Below, one piece after another: positions 56,848 through 64,000 of a DNA stretch of 64,000 nt. Under the pieces are notes generated by a model, which saw nothing but the letters and a program-made list of their open reading frames with translations, was not told the DNA's origin and made no database searches. The stretch covers positions 6,400-70,399 of the forward strand of contig JAKAQB010000010.1 in assembly GCA_021811865.1 (NCBI GenBank), given 5' to 3'. The DNA comes from Actinomycetes bacterium (GTDB lineage Bacteria > Actinomycetota > Acidimicrobiia > Acidimicrobiales > Palsa-688). The translations under genes and the position numbers were made by a program. Within the stretch, counting starts at the first letter, position 1; each line of letters starts with the position of its first letter.

Positions 56848-57807
56848 ATGACCACCACCGAAGTCCCGCCCCAACCGGTGCCGCTCGAAGCCCTCGGCCC
56901 GGACACGGGACCGGGGGAGAAGTCCATGCTGGATCAGGTGCTTCTGGCCGTGTTCATCGCCGTGCCGTTCGGGGCCATCGTCGCCGCCGTCCCGGTGCTG
57001 TGGGGGTGGGGGCTCAACTGGCGGGATGCGGTCATCGCCGCCGCCATGTACGCCATCTCCGGCCACGGGGTGACGGTCGGCTTCCACCGCCACTTCACCC
57101 ATCACTCGTTCCGTGCCCGCAGGTGGCTGCAGGTGGTCCTCGCCGTCTGCGGCAGCCTGGCCATCCAGGGGCCGGTCATCCAGTGGGTCGCAGACCACCG
57201 CAGGCACCACCGCTACTCCGACCGCGACGGCGACCCGCACTCGCCGTGGCGTTACGGGCGTACCCTCGCCGCCCTGACGAAGGGGTTCTGCTACTCCCAT
57301 GTGGGCTGGATGTTCGACTGGAAGCAGACCTCGCAGCGCAAGTACGCCCCGGACCTGGTGGCAGACCGCTGGATCCGGCGCGTGTCGCGCACCTTCCCCT
57401 TGTGGGTGGCCGTGTCGGTGCTCGTCCCGCCGCTCGTCGGTGGGCTCTGGACGATGTCGTGGTCGGGGGCGTGGTGGGCGTTCTTCTGGGGCACCCTGGT
57501 CCGGGTCGGCCTGCTCTACCACGTCACGTTCGCCATCAACTCGGTGTGCCACCTGATCGGGCGGCGCCCCTACAGGACCCGTGACCGCAGCACCAACGTG
57601 TGGTGGCTGTCGGTGCTGTCGATGGGGGAGTCGTGGCACAACTTCCACCACGCCGAACCGACCGCCGCCCGCCACGGCGCCGGCCGCTTCCAGATCGACA
57701 CCTCCGCCATGATCATCCGGGTGATGGAGGTGCTGCGCCTGGTGTCCGACGTCCGCTGGCCGGACGAGGCGATGCTGACCCGCCGGCGGGTCGTCCGCAG
57801 CGCCTGA
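56848..57807 (+). CDS. Acyl-CoA/acyl-lipid delta-9-type fatty acid desaturase
   Basis: A 319-residue membrane di-iron desaturase. The three histidine boxes are HRHFTH (about residue 77), HRRHH (about 117) and HNFHH (near 266). Four membrane segments lie around them. It introduces a double bond, probably at the delta-9 position, in C16-C18 acyl chains. The TmsB- and TmsA-like genes on the other strand convert such an unsaturated chain to a 10-methyl-branched one, so the three may work in one pathway. ATG 56848 was chosen; a GTG one codon upstream is possible. Confidence 0.92.
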   Translation: MTTTEVPPQPVPLEALGPDTGPGEKSMLDQVLLAVFIAVPFGAIVAAVPVLWGWGLNWRDAVIAAAMYAISGHGVTVGFHRHFTHHSFRARRWLQVVLAVCGSLAIQGPVIQWVADHRRHHRYSDRDGDPHSPWRYGRTLAALTKGFCYSHVGWMFDWKQTSQRKYAPDLVADRWIRRVSRTFPLWVAVSVLVPPLVGGLWTMSWSGAWWAFFWGTLVRVGLLYHVTFAINSVCHLIGRRPYRTRDRSTNVWWLSVLSMGESWHNFHHAEPTAARHGAGRFQIDTSAMIIRVMEVLRLVSDVRWPDEAMLTRRRVVRSA

Positions 57808-57845
57808 CCCGCCGGCGGGCTGTCCGGGGAGCCACCGAGCCGCCT

Positions 57846-59132
57846 CTAGTCGAGCGCCGGCTCGAGCACCGACCCGAGCGGTCTCCGCGAGAAGTCGGCG
57901 CGCAGGGGCATCCCGGCCTCGCCGCCGTCGGTGCGCACCGCCAGCACCTGATGCAACTCGATCCGGCGTTGGACGAAGCCGAGCCGGGAGCCGGCCAGGT
58001 ACAGCCGCCACGCCCGTGCCCGCCCCTCGCCGATCTCGGCCACCGACTCCGACCAGTGGGCGTCGAGGTTGGCGGACCAGGCGGCGCAGGTGCGGGCGTA
58101 GTGCTCCCGGAAGTTCTCCTCGTGGCGGACCTCCAGGCCGGCGTCCTGGAGGGCGGCCACGACGGTCGCAAGGCCGACCAGCTCGCCGTCGGGGAACACG
58201 TAGCGCTCGATGAACCCCCGGCGGTGCCGTTCGACGGCGGTGGTGGGCCGGGTTATGCAGTGGTTGAGCAGGCGCCCGGTGGGACGCAGCTTGCCGGCGA
58301 GGAAGCGGGCGTAGGAGCCGAGGTTGCGGGCGCCGATGTGCTCGGTGAGCCCGATGCTGCTCACCGCGTCGAAGCCGGACTCGGCGACGTTGCGGTAGTC
58401 GCCGTGGCGTATCTCGGCCTGCCCGGCCAACCCGAGGGAGGTGAGGCGCTCCTGGCCCCACTCCGCCTGCTGGCGCGACAGGGTGACGCCGAGCACCCCG
58501 ACGCCGTAGTGCTCGGCGGCGTGGCGGACCATCGTGCCCCACCCGCAGCCGACGTCGAGCAGGCGCTGCCCGGGCCGCAGGTCGAGCTTGCGGCAGACGA
58601 GGTCGACCTTCTCCGTCTGGGCCTCCTCGAGCGACGCCGCGTCATGGGGGTAGACGGCGCAGGTGTAGGCCATGGTCGGGCCGAGCAGCCATTCGTAGAA
58701 GCGGTTGGAAACGTCGTAGTGGTGGCTGATCGCCCGGGAGTCGCGGGTGAGCGAGTGGCGCAGACCCCACCATGGCCCGGGGCGGACCTCCTCGGGGGGC
58801 GGCGGGACCGGGCGGAGGATGCCGGGCCCGAGGGCCCTGAGGACCTCCGCCCGCTGCCGCCACCCGAGCGTCCCGATGCTGCCCTCGCCGGCGAGCAGCT
58901 GCAGCGCCGAGTACAAGTCGCCGTGCAGGTCGAGGGTGCCGGAGATGTACGCCCGCGCCAGGCCGAGCTCGCCGGGGGCGGTGGCGAGGTGGTTGAGGGC
59001 GCGGCGGTCGACGACCTCGACGGTCGCCACAGCGTCGGGAGGACCGGCGGTGCTGCCGTCGCAGGCCCGGAAGGCGAGCGGCAGGCCGGACCCGACGGCT
59101 CGGGCGAGGATCGGGGCGATGGGAGCGCTCAT
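57846..59132 (-). CDS. tmsB: TmsB-like fatty-acyl SAM methyltransferase (cyclopropane synthase family)
   Basis: A 428-residue CFA-synthase-family enzyme. The SAM site is LDVGCGWGTMV, the family histidine/tyrosine block is SHHYDVSNRFYEWLLGPTMAYTC (in part), and EHIGARNLGSYARF lies in the second half. It transfers a methyl group to the double bond of an unsaturated acyl chain. In actinobacteria a paired FAD oxidoreductase (TmsA) then gives a saturated 10-methyl product instead of a cyclopropane; that gene directly precedes this one and overlaps by ATGA, so TmsB is preferred over Cfa. The N-terminal 130 residues are the usual CFA N-domain. Confidence 0.85.
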   Translation of the reverse strand: MSAPIAPILARAVGSGLPLAFRACDGSTAGPPDAVATVEVVDRRALNHLATAPGELGLARAYISGTLDLHGDLYSALQLLAGEGSIGTLGWRQRAEVLRALGPGILRPVPPPPEEVRPGPWWGLRHSLTRDSRAISHHYDVSNRFYEWLLGPTMAYTCAVYPHDAASLEEAQTEKVDLVCRKLDLRPGQRLLDVGCGWGTMVRHAAEHYGVGVLGVTLSRQQAEWGQERLTSLGLAGQAEIRHGDYRNVAESGFDAVSSIGLTEHIGARNLGSYARFLAGKLRPTGRLLNHCITRPTTAVERHRRGFIERYVFPDGELVGLATVVAALQDAGLEVRHEENFREHYARTCAAWSANLDAHWSESVAEIGEGRARAWRLYLAGSRLGFVQRRIELHQVLAVRTDGGEAGMPLRADFSRRPLGSVLEPALD

Positions 59133-60463
59133 CGGGCGAGCACGCACTTGTCGTAGAGGTCGGCCAGGCGGCCGTCGGGGTCGTAGCGGGACTTGAGCGC
59201 CCGGAAGGCGGGGCCGTTGTAGTTGGCCCAGAACCGGTCCTCGTCGTAGGAGACCGTCGAGTACAACGACTTGCGGCCGCCGAGGCGGTCGACCTCCGCT
59301 TCCATCCAGCGGTTGGCCCCGGTCGGCCCGGCGGACCAGACGCCGGCGTTCACGTACAGCGTGTCGGGGTCGAGGGGGTAGAGCGGCCAGTTGCGGCGAA
59401 CCCGCAGCGGGCAGAGCCACACCGGTGATGCGCCGACCTCGGAGAAAGTCCCCGCCATGAGCTCCTCCAGCCGGCCTACGGGAACCTGCACGTCCTGCAC
59501 GACCGGCTCGCCGGCGGGACGGCGGCGCCAGCGGTCCACGGAGGCTTTCACCCCCCACCGTTGCTCGAAGGACATCACCTTCCAGTAGGTGTCGGACCGC
59601 AGCCAGCCCGGGGCCATGAGCCGCCGCACCCATGGATGTTGCACCCCGAACGCACGCGAGCACCAGAACCAATCCGTGTCCCAGCGCCACAGGTAGTCCC
59701 GGGTGGTGAGCCAATCCTCGGCGCGGGCCTGGATCGAGCGGTAGTAGATGGCCTGGCCGGTGTAGCGGCTGACGACGGGCGGCGGATCCGTCGCCCACGA
59801 CCCGAGCGTGAGGTAGGCCTCGCCCGGCCCCCAGGCCACCCCGTCGACGAACGCCACCTCCTCCCCGTCGAGCGATCCCAGCTCGCAGACCTCGGTGAGG
59901 CGCTCGACCAGCGCGCCGATCGAGCCGAACGGGAGGTGGCGGAGGTGGACCCACGCTGCGACGGGCTCCAGCTCGATGCGCGCCCGCAGGGTGTAGCCGA
60001 GGGTGCCGTAGGAGTTGGGGAAGCCGTAGAACAGATCCCGGTGCTCGTTGTCCGCCCGGGCGGTCACGACGCTCCCGGCGCCGGTGAGCACGTCGAGCTC
60101 CTGCACCGACTCGTGGGGCATGCCGTTGCGCCACGACGAGCTCTCGATGCCGAGGCCGGCGATGGCGCCTCCGAGGGTGATCGTCTTCAGTTGCGGTACC
60201 ACCAGGGGCATGAGCCCGTGGGGGAGGGTGGCGTCGGCGAGGTGCTCGTAGGTCGTCATCCCGGCCACGTCAGCGGTGCGCGCAGCGGGGTCGACCCCGA
60301 GCACGCCGTCGAACCCGGTCACGTCGAGTGCGGGACCGTGACGGCGCGCCCTCGGGCGGAACAGGTTGGACGTCGGCTTGGCGAGTCGCACCGCTGCCCC
60401 CGCCGGCAGGGAGCGGTACTGCTCGATGAGGGCGGCCACCTGCTCCCGGTATCCGTCGTGCAC
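59129..60463 (-). CDS. tmsA: TmsA-like FAD-binding oxidoreductase
   Basis: A 444-residue FAD-PCMH-type oxidoreductase. The N-terminal FAD domain has SNLFRPRARRHGPALDV, VAGMTTYEHLADATLPHG, VPQLKTITLGGAIAGLGIESSS and FYGFPNSYGTLGYTLR, close to the mycobacterial enzyme that reduces the 10-methylene intermediate to a 10-methyl chain (tuberculostearic acid). It reads into tmsB with an ATGA overlap. GTG 60463 is preceded by TAGCCT at seven bases; the divergent kynureninase starts 44 bases away. The frame is open to 60607 but that part overlaps the other promoter. Confidence 0.86.
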   Translation of the reverse strand: MHDGYREQVAALIEQYRSLPAGAAVRLAKPTSNLFRPRARRHGPALDVTGFDGVLGVDPAARTADVAGMTTYEHLADATLPHGLMPLVVPQLKTITLGGAIAGLGIESSSWRNGMPHESVQELDVLTGAGSVVTARADNEHRDLFYGFPNSYGTLGYTLRARIELEPVAAWVHLRHLPFGSIGALVERLTEVCELGSLDGEEVAFVDGVAWGPGEAYLTLGSWATDPPPVVSRYTGQAIYYRSIQARAEDWLTTRDYLWRWDTDWFWCSRAFGVQHPWVRRLMAPGWLRSDTYWKVMSFEQRWGVKASVDRWRRRPAGEPVVQDVQVPVGRLEELMAGTFSEVGASPVWLCPLRVRRNWPLYPLDPDTLYVNAGVWSAGPTGANRWMEAEVDRLGGRKSLYSTVSYDEDRFWANYNGPAFRALKSRYDPDGRLADLYDKCVLAR

Positions 60464-60470
60464 GGCGGGA

Positions 60471-60476
60471 AGGCTA
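60471..60476 (-). promoter_or_regulatory. -10 element TAGCCT of a likely leaderless tmsA promoter
   Basis: On the minus strand TAGCCT lies seven bases before GTG 60463. Confidence 0.5.
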
Positions 60477-60493
60477 GTGGTAGGGGGGAGGGG

Positions 60494-60499
60494 TACGTT
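60494..60499 (+). promoter_or_regulatory. -10 element TACGTT of a likely leaderless kynU promoter
   Basis: TACGTT lies seven bases before GTG 60507. With the tmsA element it forms a compact divergent promoter pair 43 bases apart (start to start). Confidence 0.5.
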
Positions 60500-60506
60500 C
60501 GGGGCG

Positions 60507-61715
60507 GTGAGAGTCCCGCGGAGTCGCGAAGAGGCCGAGGACCGGGACGCCGGCGACCCGATCGCGGCGCTGCGCGACGAGTTCGAGCTCGGCGACGGTG
60601 AGCCCATCTACTTGGACGGCAACTCGCTCGGCCGCCAGCCGCGAGCCGCCGCCGGGCGCGTCGCCGCCGCCCTCGACGAGTGGCGCACCCGGCTCGTCGG
60701 CGGGTGGGACGACTGGATCGACCTGCCGTCGACGGTCGGCGACCGCATCGGCCGCCTCGTGGGCGCCGCACCCGGCCAGGTGGTCGTTTCCGACTCGACG
60801 ACCGTCAACCTCTTCAAGCTGGGACTCGCAGCGCTGGATGCCGTAGGCGGAGGGATCGTCGGCGACGGGGAGGACTTTCCCACCGTCCGCTACGTGCTGC
60901 AGGGTCTGGCGGAGCGCACGGGCCGGCCGTTGCGCTGGCTGCCGGCTGATCTCGACGGCGCCGCGCTGCTCTGCCTCTCCGGCGTCAACTTCCGCTCCGC
61001 CACCCTTGCCGACATGGCGGCCGTCACCGCCGGCGCCCACCGGGTCGGCGCCCTCGTCCTGTGGGATCTCAGCCACGCCGCCGGTTGCGTGCCCGTGGAC
61101 CTCGACGGCTGCGGCGCCGACCTCGCCGTCGGATGCACCTACAAGTACCTGAACGGCGGCCCCGGCGCCCCGGCGTGGCTGTACGTCCGCCGGGACCTCC
61201 AGGGCCTGCTCCGCCAGCCGATCTGGGGATGGTGGGGCCAGCGGGACAACTTCGCCATGGCCGACCCCTACGACCCGGCGCCCGGCATGTCCCGCTTCCT
61301 CGCCGGCACGCCCCACATCCTCGGCATCGCCGCCGTCGACGCCGGCATCGACCCGCTGCTGTCGGTCGGCATGCCGGTGCTGTGGGACAAGACCCGGGCC
61401 CTCGTGGCACTGCTCGCCGCCCGCGTCGAGGCGCGCCTCGTCCCCCTCGGTGCGCGCCTCGCCAGCCCAGCCGACCCGGACCGCCGCGGCGGCCACCTCG
61501 CCGTCGCCCACCCCGACTCCTGGCGCGCCGTGCGCACCCTGATCGAGCGGGGTGAGGTCGTCGGCGACTTCCGGCCGCCCGACGTGATGCGCCTGGCGCC
61601 GGTAGCGGCCTACACACGGTTCGTCGACGTGTGGGACGCCGTCGATCGCATCGCCGGCGTCCTCGCCGACCCGGCGTTGGGCGACCGACCGGCCCCGCCG
61701 CGGCGGGTCACGTGA
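60507..61715 (+). CDS. kynU: Kynureninase
   Basis: A 402-residue PLP enzyme of the kynureninase type. Near the start, IYLDGNSLGRQP is the diagnostic sequence. VVSDSTTVNLFKL binds the phosphate, LWDLSHAAG provides the PLP aspartate, and GCTYKYLNGGPGAPAW contains the catalytic lysine. It splits kynurenine to anthranilate and alanine in tryptophan breakdown. No tryptophan dioxygenase or formamidase gene is nearby. The GTG 60507 has TACGTT seven bases upstream. Its stop overlaps the ECF-type protein start as GTGA. Confidence 0.95.
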   Translation: MRVPRSREEAEDRDAGDPIAALRDEFELGDGEPIYLDGNSLGRQPRAAAGRVAAALDEWRTRLVGGWDDWIDLPSTVGDRIGRLVGAAPGQVVVSDSTTVNLFKLGLAALDAVGGGIVGDGEDFPTVRYVLQGLAERTGRPLRWLPADLDGAALLCLSGVNFRSATLADMAAVTAGAHRVGALVLWDLSHAAGCVPVDLDGCGADLAVGCTYKYLNGGPGAPAWLYVRRDLQGLLRQPIWGWWGQRDNFAMADPYDPAPGMSRFLAGTPHILGIAAVDAGIDPLLSVGMPVLWDKTRALVALLAARVEARLVPLGARLASPADPDRRGGHLAVAHPDSWRAVRTLIERGEVVGDFRPPDVMRLAPVAAYTRFVDVWDAVDRIAGVLADPALGDRPAPPRRVT

Positions 61716-64000
61716 ACCGCGTCCGGGGCCGGCTCCGTCCGATCGAGCTGGCGACAGCGGCCGTGATGGGCGCGGTGACAGTGATCCTCGTCCTCGCCGG
61801 CTGGCTGGTGCCGCACGCCTCCGCTCTCATGGAACTGGGCGTCGTGCCGATGGCGGTCGTCGGCCATCGTCACCGGCCCCGGGCCGTGGTGGCGGCGGCC
61901 GTGGCGGCGGGGACGGTGGCGTTCCTGGTCGCCGGCACCGGGCCGGTCCCCAACGTGGCGCTGTGCGCCGTCGTCGGCGGCATCGCCGGCCATGCCCACC
62001 GCCGGTGCTGGGCATGGTGGCGGGTAGTCGCCGCCGCCCTCGTCGCCGGTCCGCTCATCGGCGGGCTCACCGACCTCGCCCTCGTCGTGTTCGCCCCCCT
62101 GCGCCGCCTCACGCTCGAGAACCTGCGCGACACCTGGGTCGGCTACGCCCGGATCCTCTACCGGCTGCCCGCCCTGCACCCTGTCGCCGGCGAGGTCACC
62201 CGCTGGGTCGGCACGGTCATCCGCGACTGGTGGCAGACGGTGCTGATCGTCCTCGTCTCCGTCACCGTCGTCGCCACGGTCGTCACCTGGCGCTATACCG
62301 GCGGGTTGCTGCGGCGGCTGGCGAAGGTGCCGGTCGAGGACCGGCTGGGCGAGTCGCCGGCGGGGTCGTGGTCGGGGTCCGCCGTGGGGGCGGGGGCCGG
62401 GTCCGCCGTGGGGGCGGGGGGGTCGGTGGCGGGGGAGGGGCGGCCGTTGCCGGTCCCCGTGGAGCTGCGCGACGTCACCGTGCGCTACCCCCGCGCCCGG
62501 GAGGATGCCATCGCCGGCGTCTCGCTGTGCGTGCGGCCCCGCCAGCGCACGGTCCTGCTCGGTCCCAACGGGTCCGGCAAGTCGACCCTCGCCCGCCTCC
62601 TCGCCGGGAGCCTGCCGACCTCGGGCACCGTGGCCCGGCCCGGCCCGGTCGGGCTCGGCCGGCCCGGGGGCACCGCCCTCGTTTCCCAGCAACCGGAGAG
62701 CCAGGTGCTCGGCGTCCGCGTCGCCGACGACGTCGTGTGGGGGCTCCCGGCGGACTGGCCCGTCGACGTCGACGCCCTGCTCGCCGAGGTCGGCCTGGCC
62801 GGCCTCGCGCCGCGCGAGACGTCGGCGCTCTCAGGGGGCCAGCTGCAGCGCCTGGCCCTGGCGGCTGCCATCGCCCGCCGCCCGCAGCTGCTCGTCGCCG
62901 ACGAGGTCACCGCCATGGTGGACGCCGCCGGCAGGGAGGAGATCGTCGCCCTGCTCCGACACCTGCCGGCCCATCACGACGTCGCGGTCGTTCAGGTCAC
63001 CCACCGCGTCGGCGAGGTTGCCGGCGCCGACCGGGTGACCGTCCTCCAGCGTGGGCGGATCGTGAGCGAGGGACGGCCGGAGGAGATGTCGGGAGCCGGG
63101 GGAGCCTTTGGGGCTTCGACGGCGACGCCCGCCGCTGCGGGGCGAGGCGCTGCGCCAGACCGACCGGCGGGGGAGGCGGTCGCGCCGCTGGCCGCGCCCC
63201 GCCACCAACCCGGCGCCCCACCCCTCGGCGGGGCGCCCCTCGGCGTCCCACCCCTCGGCGGGGCGCCCCTGCTGGCACCCCTGCCGGCACCCCTGCTGGT
63301 GGTCGACGAGGTGAGCCACACCTACGCCGTACGGACACCGTGGGCGCAGCCGGCGCTGCACGACGTGAGCCTTTCCCTCGCCGCCGGCGACGGCATCCTC
63401 GTGCTCGGTGACAACGGCTCGGGCAAGTCGACGCTCGCCTGGGTCATGGCCGGCCTTCTCCGCCCTTCAGCGGGCGAGTGCCTCCTCGGCGGTCGCCCGG
63501 TCACCGACCAGGTTGGTCGCGTGGCGCTCGCCTTCCAGCACGCCCGCCTCCAGGTCCTCGGGACCACGGTCGGCGCTGACGTCAGGGCCGCCGGCGGGGT
63601 CGGCACCGACGCCGGCAAGGCCGCCCTCCGCCAGCTCGGCCTGGACCCGGCGGCCCTGTGGGACCGCCCGGTCGACGAGCTGAGCGGAGGGCAGCTGCGA
63701 CGAGTCGCCCTCGCCGGCCTGCTCGCCGGGGGCCCACGCGTCGTCATCCTCGACGAGCCCCTCGCCGGGCTCGACGAGGAGAGCCGGGCGGCGCTGCTCG
63801 ACGGCCTCGCCCGCCTGCGGAGCGAGCGCGGCCTCACCCTCGTCGTCATCTCCCACGACCTCGAGGCGGCGACGATCTGCGACCGCCTTCTCCGCCTCGA
63901 TGCCGGCCGGCTCGCCGGCGAGGAGCGCCTCGCCGGCGCCCCCACCGCTGCCCCTGTCCCCACCGCTGCCCCTGTCCCCACCCCTGCCCCCGTCCCCACC
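61712..64000 (+). CDS. ECF-type transporter fusion: membrane domain plus two ATPases (3' truncated by window edge)
   Basis: An open frame of 763 codons to the window edge, starting with a GTG that overlaps the kynU stop. Residues 1-210 form a five- to six-helix membrane domain resembling ECF S-components. The first ATPase follows (about 250-450: GPNGSGKST, ALSGGQLQRLA, LLVADEVTAM), then a proline-rich linker (about 455-530), and the second ATPase (about 530-740: GDNGSGKST, ELSGGQLRRVA, VVILDEPLAGLD). The same order (membrane domain, A, A') is seen in mycobacterial Rv2326c. Such modules import a vitamin or metal; the T component should be outside, probably just downstream. The end beyond the second ATPase is Ala/Pro/Val-rich. 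Confidence 0.9.
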   Translation, partial: MNRVRGRLRPIELATAAVMGAVTVILVLAGWLVPHASALMELGVVPMAVVGHRHRPRAVVAAAVAAGTVAFLVAGTGPVPNVALCAVVGGIAGHAHRRCWAWWRVVAAALVAGPLIGGLTDLALVVFAPLRRLTLENLRDTWVGYARILYRLPALHPVAGEVTRWVGTVIRDWWQTVLIVLVSVTVVATVVTWRYTGGLLRRLAKVPVEDRLGESPAGSWSGSAVGAGAGSAVGAGGSVAGEGRPLPVPVELRDVTVRYPRAREDAIAGVSLCVRPRQRTVLLGPNGSGKSTLARLLAGSLPTSGTVARPGPVGLGRPGGTALVSQQPESQVLGVRVADDVVWGLPADWPVDVDALLAEVGLAGLAPRETSALSGGQLQRLALAAAIARRPQLLVADEVTAMVDAAGREEIVALLRHLPAHHDVAVVQVTHRVGEVAGADRVTVLQRGRIVSEGRPEEMSGAGGAFGASTATPAAAGRGAAPDRPAGEAVAPLAAPRHQPGAPPLGGAPLGVPPLGGAPLLAPLPAPLLVVDEVSHTYAVRTPWAQPALHDVSLSLAAGDGILVLGDNGSGKSTLAWVMAGLLRPSAGECLLGGRPVTDQVGRVALAFQHARLQVLGTTVGADVRAAGGVGTDAGKAALRQLGLDPAALWDRPVDELSGGQLRRVALAGLLAGGPRVVILDEPLAGLDEESRAALLDGLARLRSERGLTLVVISHDLEAATICDRLLRLDAGRLAGEERLAGAPTAAPVPTAAPVPTPAPVPT

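Noticed and set aside
57808..57819. CCCGCCGGCGGG as a terminator between the desaturase and tmsB genes
   Set aside because: It is a 12-base palindrome with no loop; it is common by chance at this GC content.
1..64000. tRNA or rRNA genes
   Set aside because: Intergenic gaps were read on both strands; none contains a recognisable tRNA cloverleaf or rRNA sequence.

Overview
The window is very GC-rich, gene-dense DNA from an actinobacterium. The best guess, from gene content only, is a soil or aquatic Acidimicrobiia-like lineage. Evidence for an actinobacterium: a HupB-type HU with a long lysine/alanine tail, a mycobacterial-type SOS mutasome (imuA-imuB-dnaE2) with GAAC-N4-GTTC LexA boxes, an F420 guanylyltransferase (FbiD/CofC), a TmsA/TmsB-like pair for 10-methyl fatty acids, fused isobutyryl-CoA mutase, PspC/DUF1707 envelope-stress proteins, frequent GTG starts and many apparently leaderless promoters (TANNNT six or seven bases before the start codon). 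No rRNA, tRNA or CRISPR was seen.

Layout. 1-514: end of an SGNH-domain protein. 645-2854: NarL-type two-component system on the minus strand. 3008-7858: six overlapping plus-strand genes for a membrane redox module (small membrane protein, cupredoxin, Tat-exported Fe-S protein, duplicated DoxX-like protein, NrfD-like subunit, anchored secreted protein). It faces a minus-strand cytochrome b pair (7933-9863); no molybdopterin catalytic subunit and no Rieske protein is present. 10110-13253: icmF. 13315-18116: SH3 lipoprotein, glycosyltransferase, large membrane protein, beta-lactamase-like protein. 18125-20200: IS607-type element with an open tnpB and a wrecked tnpA. 20273-27790: ZnuA-like lipoprotein without its metal ligands, polysaccharide deacetylase, acyl-CoA synthetase plus amidase, GH63-like hydrolase. 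27977-29040: HU and a free H1-like protein.

29101-32010: RNase HII, RibD-like reductase, MazF-type toxin-antitoxin pair, fbiD. 32027-37746: large lipoprotein, cysteine protein, MarR regulator, malic enzyme, methyltransferase. 37841-40684: imuA-imuB bracketed by two copies of a long palindrome. 40806-47030: amidase and a MacB-type ABC export operon with two adaptor proteins. 47114-50389: dnaE2. 50540-53557: envelope-stress locus (DUF1707, PspC, PspC-fused kinase, regulator). 53570-56764: beta-helix protein, a doubtful small membrane protein with a structured leader, YfiH-family enzyme, small hypothetical.

56848-60463: acyl desaturase, TmsB and TmsA, which together could turn a monounsaturated acyl chain into a 10-methyl-branched one. 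60507-64000: kynureninase and a fused ECF-type protein (membrane domain plus two ATPases) that runs off the window.

Many genes overlap by ATGA or GTGA, so translational coupling is the rule inside operons. Most operon heads lack a Shine-Dalgarno and instead show the leaderless TANNNT arrangement.
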